64,000 bases of DNA from contig QZLH01000230.1 of NCBI GenBank assembly GCA_003833135.1, positions 1 through 64,000 of the forward strand, written 5' to 3'. Below the pieces are notes generated by a model that saw only the letters and a program-made list of their open reading frames with translations, was not told the origin of the DNA and searched no databases. Shown here in pieces: positions 1 to 10,379 of this stretch. The position numbers and the translations under genes were made by a program. The DNA comes from Oehlia diaphana. Lineage: Eukaryota > Glomeromycota > Glomeromycetes > Glomerales > Glomeraceae. Position 1 is the stretch's first letter, and every line of letters starts with the position of its first letter.

Positions 1-380
1 GAAGTTTAGGTGGGTGTATAATATGAAATGGCATTATAAACAACACTAACAACATTATTTTTTTATTTTTTAGATTTCTGGCTTTCTCTTGAAATGGGAT
101 ATGCAGGTAGGTGTTTGAGTGGTGTGTGGTTGTGTGTTTTTAATATCAAGAACTATTCTAACGTTTCTTCTACTTTAGGTTGCCAGAATTCTAAGATGAG
201 CTGTTGGCTTTGAATGTAAGTTAGAGGGAGAGGGGAAATATTTCTTAATATTTTAAAGAAACATATTAATGTTTCTTTCTTTGTTTTATTTTTTTAGGTT
301 GTCGGACTTTTGGATGATGGGGGAGTTATACTTAATTGCGTAAAGAAATATATATTTTTTTACTTTTAGGACATGAACTT
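1..380 (+). other. Exon/intron-like units at window edge
   Basis: Short stretches of 33-42 bp are separated by spacers that look like introns: pyrimidine-rich ends in TTTTTAG or ACTTTAG (acceptors near 73, 178, 298 and 369) and GTAGGT, GTAAGT or GTAAAG starts, one with a TTCTAAC branch-like motif. No reading frame through the stretches is long enough to name. It could be the 3' end of a gene of tiny exons that begins outside the window, or a copy of the intron-like repeat seen near 41.2-41.65 kb. Undecided. Confidence 0.35.
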
Positions 381-514
381 AAAGGCATATCATTGATTTA
401 TAAGAAATTTATTGTTATTACAATAAAATAAAAAATACAATAAAACAATAAAATAGAATATGTTGATATTTTTTATTGAAGTGTAAGTGAAAAAAAATAA
501 AGAATGCCGAAACT

Positions 515-700
515 ATGCGAAACTCATATAAAATATTATTATGTATTATGCCGAAACTATGGATAAATGAGATTTTGCAGTTTCGCAAGTTTTGGCAGTT
601 TCGCAGTTTTGGCCAGTTTCAGCATTTCGGCATTTCGGCAGTTTTGCTACTATATACGAGTTTCAGCATTTTGCGTTGGGCCAAATGGATTTCGGTAAGC
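515..700. repeat. Repeat built from GCCGAAACT / CAGTTTCGGC motifs
   Basis: Many copies in both orientations of a short motif (GCCGAAACT on one side; GCAGTTTCGCA, GGCAGTTT and CATTTCGGCA on the other), so the stretch can fold on itself. The design resembles the flanks of the hairpin-array elements at 34.6 and 41.65 kb, and its right side carries GGCCAAATGG, close to their CAAATGG end motif. The 81-codon open frame over it is low complexity and is not called a gene. Confidence 0.45.
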
Positions 701-779
701 AATCTTACGTGTGACGATCATAGCAGAAGGAGAAACTTACCTATATATCGTAAAAGATAATTATTTTTATTTTTTTATT

Positions 780-1060
780 ATTTATTAAGTGAGTAGCTAG
801 GCCCAGTCCGTACCAAATATCGGCTGGAGACTCACATTTTTTTTGGGCTGTGACTGATACTGACGTCCACGCTGTACAGCCTGATACTATTTTATAAAAT
901 AGTAGCGAACAAGTATCAAATGTGTATTTTTTTATTAAGTTATAAAAAAAATTAGAATTTACTTTAATTTTTAACATAAAAATTGTAAAAATAAATTTGC
1001 TTTCCCAAACTTAAAAAAAAAGGTGTTTATATAAAAGAAAAGGTGTTTATATTATTTTTG
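780..1060. other. Non-coding, hairpin-rich spacer
   Basis: No gene seen. It contains a stem of GTGAGT (near 788) with ACTCAC (near 830), GGCTGT paired with ACAGCC around a repeated CTGATACT, and an 18-bp perfect palindrome ACTATTTTATAAAATAGT near 887-904. These are the sort of structures found at ends of small transposons, but no paired terminal repeat or target duplication could be defined. Confidence 0.4.
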
Positions 1061-1126
1061 ATTATTCAATAGTATCACATACCCCTTGTATACATTCTAC
1101 TGCATACGCAGCTTAACGATTGAATA

Positions 1127-1640
1127 GTAATATTACGCAGGTTTACAATCTCGTAAATTTTCAAAATATTTTAACCGTAATATTACGCAGGTTTATAGTT
1201 TCGTAAATTTTCGAAATATTTTAATCGTAATATTACGCAGGTTTACAGTCTCATAAATTTTCAAAATATTTTAACCGTAATATTACGCAGGTTTACAGTC
1301 TCATAAATTTTCAAAATATTTTAACTGTAATATTACGCAGGTTTACAGTCTCGTAAATTTTCAAAATATTTTAACCGTAATATTATGCAGGTTTATAGTT
1401 TCATAAATTTTCGAAATATTTTAACTGTAATATTACGCAGGTTTACAGTTTCATAAATTTTCGAAATATTTTAACCGTAATATTACACAGGTTTACAGTC
1501 TCGTAAATTTTCGAAATATTTTAACTGTAATATTACGCAGGTTTACAGTTCATAAATTTTTGAAATATTTTAACTGTAATATTACGCAGGTTTACAGTTT
1601 CATAAATTTGCAGAATATTTTAACCGTAATATTGCGTAAA
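1127..1640. repeat. 50-bp minisatellite, about 10 copies
   Basis: A unit beginning TAATATTACGCAGG, followed by TTTACAGTCTCGTAAATTTTC and ending AAAATATTTTAACCG, recurs every 50 bp (GTTTA at 1141, 1191, 1241, 1291, 1341, 1391, 1441, 1491, 1541, then 49 bp on at 1590). Variation is mostly C/T and A/G changes. Degenerate copies trail off to about 1780. No coding role is apparent. Confidence 0.9.
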
Positions 1641-1799
1641 TCTTATGATATTGAAAACTTGTGTAATATTTTAACTGTAATATCACATAAATTGTAAACT
1701 TACGTAATATTTTGAAATTTTTCAAAATATTATGCCATAAACTTTCGTAAACTTACAAAATCGTAAACTTACGCAATTTTTCGCACTATAAAATTTCCT

Positions 1800-3408
1800 G
1801 ATGTACATCAAATGCTATTAACCATAAAGTTGAAGAAAGATTACGATTAATATTAGCACTAGAAGATCTGTCAATAATATTTGATTTGCAAGTAAATAGT
1901 GGATTTAAGGAAACAAAATTTGATCCATTTTGGGAAGAATTAAATCTATATTTTAATGAGGTATTTTTTTTTATTGAAATTAAATTAAATTTTTTATAAA
2001 TAAAATTATTAACAAAAAATTTAATTACAAAGGAAATACCTGCTGTAAATGATCGATAGCATAATACAATTATGCATATGCCTTTGGCAATTTCTATATA
2101 TAATCTTCATAATATAATTTTAGCAAGACTACATATTAAGCATGATGAACCTCTTTTAGTAGTAATTCATATACCATTATATGAATGGATTGGTTGCAAT
2201 TTTGGCCAATAAATCCTATGACATTAAAAACTATACAATATACAGAAAGATATCAAATTAAATTTAAGGTACAAGGTAGACTTCTTTATAAAAAAAATAT
2301 GGATGCTTACTACTGTGCAGTACTTTTTCGTTATTTACGTGAATTTTCAATTAAGTATCGACAATATGTATGTTTTATATCAGCTGATGATAAGCATAAG
2401 GTTTCTATTGGTGAAGGTATACCTGTTTCTACTGGAGTATGCAATTATCAATCATTAGCAGCACAAAATAGTACTTTAGATGCAGCTGACCATGATTTTA
2501 CAAAACTTTCTTTAACACCTTCAGTCATTTTTTTTTGTTTCAATTCCAAAAAATATATCAGATGGATTTTATAATGGAGAGGTTTTTGTATCTTTTAAAG
2601 ATACTGTTTTTGAACCTAATAGTGCTATTCAGTATATAACTGAATTTTATAATGTTATTAATACAAAGTATACCCATTATACTTCTCCACCAATTTTGTG
2701 TTTGTATACAAATGGAAGACCTAATCATATATGTACTTATAGCTCAATTCAAATTGCTTTAATCAGTCTTTTTTTAAGTGAAGATTATGATATGCTTATT
2801 GCAATGCAGACAGCACCTCATCATAGTTGGACAAACCTAGTAGAAAGAATAATGAGTATTTTGAATTTAAGACTTCAAAATGTAGCAATTAAGCGAAATA
2901 CAATGGATGAGGAATCAGATGAAATTCGTGAAAGTGCAAATAAAAATCCTAATTTAGAAAGGGAATTATGAGATTACATCAAAGACATTCAAAATTTATT
3001 GCATAGCTGTTCTGAAAGATTAGTTTTAAAAGATCAACCTTTTAAATGTTATGATGCTACAAGTGAACAAGATATTAATTGTTTGTTTGAGGTAAGCAGA
3101 GAATTCAGAATAAACAAATATTTATATTTTATATTACATAATTCATTTTTTATCCATTAAATTTATACAAATTTACACTTTATATAGTTTATGTCAAAGA
3201 TTGAATCTTCATTAACTTGTAATGATACTACACAAGTTCAATTAATACGACATAAAGAATTGATTAATTTTATAAAAACTTATTGTTATGAGCGTACTTA
3301 TTCTTTTCAAGTATGATTTTATTTTTAAATAATTATACAGTTTGTTTAAATTTAATATTCTTATTATGTTTTTTTAGATAAAAAAATGCTAAGACCTGTC
3401 ATGTGGCA
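1800..3408 (+). pseudogene. Decayed DDE transposase, N-terminal part
   Basis: Remains of a multi-exon transposase-like gene of a DDE family that I recall as abundant in Rhizophagus and some invertebrates (from memory, not searched). Visible pieces are SADDK (first acidic residue present), PHHSWTN followed by LVERI (the glutamate kept), and between them YTNGRPNH where the family has TDGGPDH, so a catalytic Asp is gone. Frame changes occur near 2195 and in a T run near 2530, and in-frame stops near 2068, 2969 and 3393. Apparent introns lie at about 1961-2030, 3090-3187 and 3310-3377. The frame ends at 3408 in a Cys-Gly pair and resumes at 5278 in the 3' part. It cannot encode a working protein. 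Confidence 0.75.
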
Positions 3409-3606
3409 CATCATGAAGTTTAACCAAATGGGAGTCTTGTATTTATCAAATAGCAGTATTTGATAAGTATTAAAAATTTGTATTTATTAAGTAATAAAAA
3501 AATTAAATACTTAAAAACTACAATATTTTATTATTTATTAATTATTTAACTTTTTAAGCATTTTTTTAATACTTTAATATAACATTTATAGATACTTTTT
3601 CAACAT
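3409..3606. repeat. Direct repeat, copy 1 (truncated TIR element)
   Basis: 198 bp matching 5017-5214 with two mismatches. It starts CATCATGAAGTTTAACC, the terminal repeat of the element described at 5017-5277, and stops exactly at the single undetermined base at 3607. The last 63 bp of the element are missing here. Its left flank is the transposase pseudogene. Confidence 0.9.
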
Positions 3607-3607
3607 N

Positions 3608-4214
3608 AATTGCAAGATTGCGATACTTTTTATATTAATTTTATATAATAAAAAGTGAGTTGCAATATTGCGATTCACTTTTTTGATTTTATATAATAAA
3701 AGTGAGTTGCGATATTGCGATTCACTTTTTTATATTAATTCTATATAAAAAAGTGAATTGCAGTATTAGGATTCACTTTTTTATATGATTTTTAATATAA
3801 AAATGTTGAATCGCAATATTTCGAGAAAAAACGGTGCGAAAACGTTTTTTTCATAATATTATATTAAAAAAATGTTTCATTACGTTTTTTTTTTGATATT
3901 TCAATAATAACGTTGTGAAAACAATTTTTTTATAATGTTATATTAAAAAAAATGTTTTGCAATATTTTTTTTCAATATCTTAATAAAAAAATGTTGCAAA
4001 AACATTTTTTTTCATAATATTATATTAAAAAAAAAAGTTTTGTACCGTTTTTTTTCAATACTTTAATAAAAATAGTCCTGAAATTTTTCAGGTTTCAGGT
4101 CAGGTCAGGTCAAACAGACAACCTGATATAACCTGATTTGACCTAACCTGAAAAAAAATTTCAGGTCAGGTTTATCAATTAATCTGACCTAACCTGATCC
4201 ATTTGGAACTCTAG
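3608..4214. mobile_element. Hairpin-array element A (left end missing)
   Basis: Tandem self-complementary units of about 65 bp (GTGAGTTGCAATATTGCGATTCAC and variants) separated by TTTATATAAT spacers, then AAAATGTT/AACATTTT hairpins, then a subterminal zone (4075-4214) full of CAGGT and ACCTG in both orientations. It ends CTGATCCATTTGGAACTCTAG, the reverse complement of the terminal motif of element B at 41649. The left terminus is lost at the N. No open frame; a non-autonomous element is the best description. Confidence 0.65.
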
Positions 4215-4684
4215 TAGTTTCTATACAAAAAATATTTATATTGTTGCAAATATTATATTTGAGTAGTTCCATACCTGTTAAACAACTTAGTCTAAGCTAT
4301 CTAAACCTATAAACTAAAGTCCTGAAATTACACTACAAAATAAAAAACAAATACAGCTCAGTAATTTCTTTTAAAAAATACCAATATTTGCATAAAAATA
4401 ATATATATACTTGTTAAATAACTTTCTTCAAGTGCTAAAACCTTGTTTTTATTTATTTTATTTGGCTAAAATATTCACAAAATCTACAAAAAAAAGCATC
4501 TATTGTAAATAAAAATTAACTATAACTTTATAACAATATTTTACACTCTAGCTTTTCAAAAATATTTAAATTTTTATTGTTTAATAGATTTTTTAAAGAA
4601 TATTTTAACGTGAAAAAAGTGGAGAAAAAAAAAGAAAACAGGAAGAGAGTTTTGTTGACAAATAAACAATAAACAAATATAAAC
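4215..4684. other. AT-rich spacer, no gene seen
   Basis: No exon, RNA gene or clear repeat was recognised in this stretch. It separates the hairpin-array element from a hAT remnant. Confidence 0.5.
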
Positions 4685-5016
4685 TAGGGTGTCCAGGATT
4701 TGTTGACGTAATGATCCAAAAATCTTGGAATGAAAATCATGAAAATCGTAAAAATCGTGGCCTTAATTTTGGCCTAAATTAACTTAATTTTAGCGAAATA
4801 TATCCATAATTTTATATAAATTTATTTATTTAAAATCAATAAATCAAATATTACATTTGTAATTGCATACTATTCTATTAAATCATAATTATTAATATTA
4901 CTACCAAGATTAAAATATAGAAAATTAAGCATTTGAATGCTTTCTTCTTTAAGTATTATTCTTCTATCTGATAAAATACCTTTATAACTAGAAAAATTAC
5001 GCTCAACATCTACACC
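4685..5016 (-). pseudogene. hAT transposase remnant, C-terminal end
   Basis: Read on the minus strand, 5016-4885 gives VDVERNFSSYKGILSDRR and then a Leu-rich tail ending at a stop, the typical C-terminal dimerisation segment of hAT transposases (family motif roughly VERxFSxxKxILxxRR). The 3' flank carries GGTGTCC near 4690, a plausible hAT end. Everything upstream of the motif is missing because the sequence meets the 5017 element directly. A fragment only. Confidence 0.65.
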
Positions 5017-5277
5017 CATCATGAAGTTTAACCAAATGGGAGTCTTGTATTTATCAAATAGCAGTATTTGATAAGTATTAAAAATTTGTATTTATTAAGT
5101 AATAAAAAAATAAAATACTTAAATACTACAATATTTTATTATTTATTAATTATTTAACTTTTTAAGCATTTTTTTAATACTTTAATATAACATTTATAGA
5201 TACTTTTTCAACATATCTTGTATTCAATAAATGCTATTTATAAATATTTAGTAAATGCTTTGATAAACATTATGATG
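5017..5277. mobile_element. Small TIR element (MITE-like), full copy
   Basis: 261 bp with imperfect terminal inverted repeats: CATCATGAAGTTTAACCAAA on the left, and on the right the reverse complement of CATCATAATGTTTATCAAAG (15 of 20 match). No coding capacity. Its right flank continues the transposase pseudogene exactly where the left part stopped at 3408: joining 3408 to 5278, less one CA pair, gives TGTGGCATATGT (Cys-Gly-Ile-Cys), so insertion made a CA duplication. The first 198 bp also occur at 3409. Confidence 0.75.
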
Positions 5278-5975
5278 CATATGTACACCAATACGCCTTT
5301 CACAAATTATCTTTGATAGTTTACATTTTCTACCTGATCCAATTCCTGCAAAAGGTATATTTATATTTTATATTAATAATTTTTATATTTTATCTCATAA
5401 AAGCTACATATATATACAGTATTACAAACAGTCCAGATCATTATTCTTCATTTCATACTGTTTATGGAATGGAAACTAGTGAAGAATTTCGTCTAACATT
5501 GCAAATTAACCAAGTTAATGCTGAATCTGCGCTAAAAGGAGTATTAATTAGAGGAAAAATTTGTGATTATGTTACATGTTATGATTGTGGAAAGCGGCAT
5601 TGTATTTTTAGTGATAAAGCATTAAGTCAGGAGGAAATGCAGGATTTCAAACAAGCTTTGGATGCATATGACTATTCATATGGCGCACCTTTATTTTCTG
5701 ATGATCATTACTTGATAGAAGTATTATTTATTTGTGTAAAAATATCTTGTGACACCCCTATAGAAATTCTTTACTATTCTAGCCAAAAATCTGGAAATTT
5801 TGATATATGCTATTATTGTGGTGCAGATAATGATTTAATTGATCCACCAAGTATACTAATGGCTAAATATAAGATAATATATCTATTATGTCAAAGATGT
5901 CAGGATAAAGGCAAAGAATTTAGTACTTATTTAGAAGTTAAAGTAAATAATAATAAGCGAAGAAAAACCAGCTAA
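5278..5975 (+). pseudogene. Decayed DDE transposase, C-terminal part
   Basis: Continuation of the gene broken at 3408. The true frame starts with CTPIRLSQ, then FDSLHFLPDPIPAK, an intron at about 5355-5426 (GTATAT...TACAG), then the long exon with DHYSSFHTVYG, YVTCYDCGKRHC, CYYCG and LLCQRC. The paired Cys motifs look like zinc-binding knuckles. A continuous open frame from 5313 runs through the intron but starts in the wrong frame. This half is much better preserved than the N-terminal half and ends at a natural-looking stop with basic residues. Not functional without its catalytic half. Confidence 0.75.
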
Positions 5976-7301
5976 TTTAGATTAGAAAAATGTTTCTTAC
6001 AACATAAATACATAGTAAAATCATAATATAATTGATTTGTAATAAAATTTGGTTAATATTTTGCTAATTTCTGTTTATTTTGTTTAGAAAATAAGCTTTA
6101 TACATAAATTACATGATAATATTTATTATAAAAATCAAAATTTATGACACAATATACTAAATAAATCAGTTTCGTACTTATTCACATTTATATTTTTTTT
6201 TAACCTCTCCTTTCTGGATTTGATTTCCTATATTATGTAAAACACAGATTCTAGTTGGTCAGGCCTATCCAGGTATTATTCAGATTATTCAGATTATATC
6301 CAAATAAATCAGCTGGATATCCAGATAAACGGATAACACAAAAATTGGATATCTCAGTGGATGGACGGATATAAACTCTACTGGTGATATATATCAATTT
6401 TATGATATTTAATAATAATAATTTTTTTAGCTAATCAGATTTCAAATAATAAAATCACAAAAAAAGGAAAAAAATCTACTCTAAAAGTAAGCTAGAAATT
6501 TTCTTAAAAAAAAAAAAAATATTAAATACTGGTTTTCATTAAAGAAAAAAAGTAAGATAATGAAAAAAAAAGAAATTTTACTTTTAGGTTTCTGGTAACC
6601 TATCTTATAAGTAAGCAGATCTTAACTTCTAATAAAACTATAATTTTATATAATTAAAACTAAAATTAAATTATTATTATATAGTTTAGTTAATAATGAA
6701 ACTAAAACTACTAGTTGGTGATAAAACTGAAATTTTTGGCAAAAAAGGTTTAATCAGGTATTACTAGTTAGGATTAGATTAGGGATTAGGTTTATTTATT
6801 ACAATATATTGTCTTTATTTTTGTTAATTAATCTGGAGACTTGGAAATTATTATTAAAATTTATTTTATTATAATATTACCTATTATTCATTATGGAAGG
6901 AATTTTTCATTGATTAAAATTAGAAATTTTCTTAAGTTATATTTTTTTTAAAAATTTTTTTATATTTAAATTTTAATTTTTTTTATATTTATTTTATAAA
7001 TATTGGCTTAAATGCAATACATTATCATATTGAATTATATAAAAAATATTTTTTTTTCTTTAAAAAAAAATTTATATTCAGATGCATAACAAATTTTAAA
7101 TCCATAAATTTATTATCTTCACATTAAAAAAAAAATTATAATTATATAATATAATTATTATCTATACTTAACATAAAATAAATAAATATATAATACATAT
7201 AAATTATTTATTTAAAATATTTTTCAAAAGTAAATTCTAAAAATAATCAACTCTAATTTCACTTTGTTATTAATTTAAGGAGAATCCTACAGGTAATCTA
7301 A
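5976..7301. other. AT-rich non-coding DNA with a folded repeat
   Basis: No gene seen. At 6247-6390 there is a run of GGATATCC-type palindromes and ATTCAGATT repeats flanked by TCTAGTTGGTC and, inverted, ACCAGTAGAG, possibly a small degenerate foldback element. At 6580-6620 TTTAGGTTTCTGGTAACCTATCTTATAAGTAAG matches the end of the repeat pair at 46.76 and 47.1 kb. The rest is A/T runs. Confidence 0.5.
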
Positions 7302-8337
7302 CTAAGTATTACCAATTTGACTTACAATCCAATCTAGTCCTTCAAATAAACTATAAATTAAAAATTTTTTAATCAATAAAATTATTCTATATCTATAAGG
7401 ATAAATGTAGAAAAAAATTATTACCCGTCTCCAGTTAGTGCACAACATGCCTATATTTAATGTAAGTTTAATTTAGAAAAGGTTTAAGAAATTACCAATT
7501 TAATTTAAAAATTTTACTTGTATATGCCATTGGCGATCTCTTAAACTTGTCAGATTCAAGGCCTCAGATATCTGTGCAGCAGTTAATGCTCCTTTCATAT
7601 CTTGCTTATTTGCAAAAACCAATAGTACAGCACTTTTGAGGTTCTATTATTTGGTTAAATAGATAAATAATAATAATAAAAAAAAGAATTGCGCTTGGAA
7701 TTTTGGGATTACTGATTTTAATTGTATAGTTACCTCATCCTCCATCATTGTATGCAATTCAGTCCTCGATATATGTATTCGATCTTTATCAGTACTATCA
7801 ATGACCATAATCACAGCTTTTGTTTTTATATAATAAGTTTTCCATGTCGCACGTAAAGAATCTTGACCTCCAAGATCCTGAGAATTGGAAAAGAAAGCTT
7901 GAATTCGGGAATAAAACTGATCTATTTATGAAAAAGATGTTAAAGGAACTTACCCACATTAAGAAATGTATATTTTTATAAACGATTTCCTAAATAAAAT
8001 AAGTAAGTTTCTTAACAAAACAAAAAGAAATTCAGATCAAATTTTTTAATAGCCATAAACGCAAAATCATTACAGTTACCTCGACATTACTACCTATAGT
8101 TGGTGTTGTTACAACAACTTCATCTAATAATCTATTTTATAAGAAATAAAAGTTTCGGGCCTTATTTTTGTAAAGTATCGTTTCGTTGGAAATATCTTAA
8201 AATATTAAAGCTTCAACAGATATTTACAATTTATACAAAACTGTCGTTTTTCCCGCGTTATCTAAACCGACGAGCACGATTTTCACCTCTTCTTTACTGG
8301 TAAGTTTACGCCATAGTTTGGCAAGAACTATTCCCAT
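7302..8337 (-). CDS. ARL5: ARL5-like small GTPase
   Basis: A 180-residue ADP-ribosylation-factor-like GTPase of the trans-Golgi, in the ARL5 group. Exons on the minus strand: 8228-8337, 8080-8131, 7954-7989, 7734-7877, 7518-7643, 7425-7450 and 7302-7350; they sum to 181 codons. The protein starts MGIVLAK (Gly2 available for N-myristoylation), with the P-loop GLDNAGKTT, the switch I stretch [15 protein letters not shown] (switch II), NKQD (guanine specificity) and CCALTGDG. The SNVEE and LMWDLGGQ wording and the absence of a C-terminal Cys favour ARL5 over ARF1, SAR1 or ARL1. ARL5 recruits GARP tethers in animals; the same role here is inference. It is divergent from the P0 gene 410 bp away. 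Confidence 0.9.
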
Positions 8338-8747
8338 GTTTTAAATCTAAGAAATTTAGGCAAAGCTATAAAACGGTTATATGAAAGTTTAAATACTTGC
8401 ATGCAGATCGAATTTGATTGGTTGATCTTGATTTGAATTTTTAGATAAAGAATTTTTTTTAAAAAATTTTTCTTCTTAACTCGTGAATACCACATTTGCG
8501 GTAGGTAGAAATCAACTTGATAGTTCTTGTTGTTGTGCTTTTTCATATGTACAATTTATATTTATATCATGTTATGATTAAAAAATGTAAATTATAGAAT
8601 GGATGAAATACATTTAGGTTATTTCATAGTAGCTCTAGTTTAATTATCGTTTGAAAAACAAATTAAATTTTTTTTTCTCCCTCTATTTTATCAGAACGTT
8701 CTTTAAGCTTCCTGACAGGATCCCCTTGAACACGTGAAAATTCAAAG

Positions 8748-9940
8748 ATGTCAAAGGGAGACGTTCGCACAAAAAAATTTGAATATTTCAATAAGCTTAA
8801 GACCTTGTTAGAAGAGTACCCTTCCATATTTATTGTGAATGTTGATAATGTCGGGTCCAATCAAATGCATCAAATTCGTCACACTCTTCGTCGCAAAGCT
8901 GTTGTATTAATGGGAAAGAATACAATGGTTAGAAGAGCCCTTAAAGGTCTTATCCCTGAAAACTCCCAATATGAAAAACTTTTACCACATGTAAAAGGTA
9001 ACGTTGGGTTTGTTTTCACTAATGGTGATTTGAAAGAAACTCGGGATGTTATTTTGTCCAACAGGGTAAGATGTAATATATCAAAATCTCGCAATTATAT
9101 TTGAAATGTCTTAGATTAATATTTGTTGGTGTAGGTTAAAGCTCCTGCTAAGGCTGGAGCTATTGCTCCTATCGACGTATTTGTGCCAGCGGGTAATACT
9201 GGCATGGAACCGGGAAAGACCTCTTTCTTTCAGGCTCTTGGTGTTCCAACCAAAATTGCTCGTGGTACAATTGAAATCATTAATCAAGTACATTTGGTAA
9301 AAAAAGAAACAAAAGTTGGTGCATCTGAAGCTACTTTACTTAATATGTTAAACATCTCTCCATTTACTTATGGGATGACTGTTACTCAAATTTTCGATAA
9401 TGGCACTACATTTCATCCCTCTGTTCTTGATATTGAAGAAGATACCTTAATTAGTCATTTATTGGCTGGAATTAGAAAAATTGCTGCTCTTTCTTTACAA
9501 CTCCATTATCCTACACTAGCTTCTATTCCTCATTCACTTATCAATGGATTTAAGAATCTTTTAGCCGTATCTGTTGCTACTGAATATACTTTCCCTGCTT
9601 CCGAAAAGGTAATAACTCTACTTTTTTAATAGAACCATGTGATGTTCGTTTAATTTGAAGGATTTAAAATGACTGTACAAAAATTACTATACTCTAATTT
9701 TTTACTGATGGTTTTATGTGAATTTAAATTATGTTATTCTCCTTGATTTTTCAATATTTGCTTAACCTTATTATCTTTGTTTAATAGATTAAAGCTTATC
9801 TTGCAGATCCAAGTGCTTTTGCGGCTGCCGCTCCTGCTGCTGCTGCTGCTGGTGATGAAACTAAAGAGTCTGCACCAGTTAAAGAAGAAGAACCTGATGA
9901 AGAAACCGACGAAGATATGGGATTAGATCTTTTCGGTTAA
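8748..9940 (+). CDS. RPP0: 60S acidic ribosomal protein P0
   Basis: Core of the ribosomal stalk (uL10 family): binds 28S rRNA and carries P1/P2 dimers that recruit GTPase elongation factors. Exons 8748-9065, 9135-9608 and 9788-9940 give 314 residues, the normal length. Visible family landmarks are the N-terminal rRNA-binding half ([21 protein letters not shown]), [27 protein letters not shown], an Ala-rich hinge after [11 protein letters not shown], and the acidic C-terminal tail ending EDMGLDLFG shared by all stalk P-proteins. The upstream DNA has a pyrimidine-rich run near 8668-8690 ending TTTATCAG, either a transcription signal or the 3' end of a leader intron. Confidence 0.97.
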
Positions 9941-10184
9941 AAGCAAAATTTTTTGCAAATATTGTCTTGGATTACTATTAGGGATATAATCCGTCACTAT
10001 CTTGTAATTTAGAGTATCAGGATCTTGGGAGATACCACGATAACGTGGATATTATTAGATTTTGTAATCATAAATTCAACTACTTTTTATAACCTTTTCA
10101 AAATAAAATATTATCTGAAACATTACACTTTAAAAATTTATTACAATGTAAACTGTATTATTAGAAAAATAAATTTTTTATTAT
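9941..10184. other. Convergent 3' spacer
   Basis: The P0 gene (+) and the PSMA4 gene (-) end towards each other across 244 bp. Several AATAAA-like A/T signals serve either strand. No other feature seen. Confidence 0.5.
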
Positions 10185-10347
10185 TTACTGTTGTTCAGTT
10201 TCTTGACCTCCTAAATTGTGTTCTTTTAATAAGAGGTCAATTTCATCAGGTTTATAAAGATGGTAAATAACCTTATTTTCATCATTAAGACTAATAGTAG
10301 CGAATTCCACTAAGCAAAAAAAAAAAAAAAAAAAATTAATAAAAATA

Positions 10348-10379
<32 letters not shown>

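Noticed and set aside
515..760. 81-codon open frame over the CAGTTTCGGC repeats
   Set aside because: Composition is that of the repeat, with no splice context or family match.
741..977. 78-codon frame on the minus strand
   Set aside because: Covers hairpins and poly-T; no conserved features.
1127..1640. CRISPR array
   Set aside because: The repeats are contiguous 50-bp units with no unique spacers, and the window is eukaryotic.
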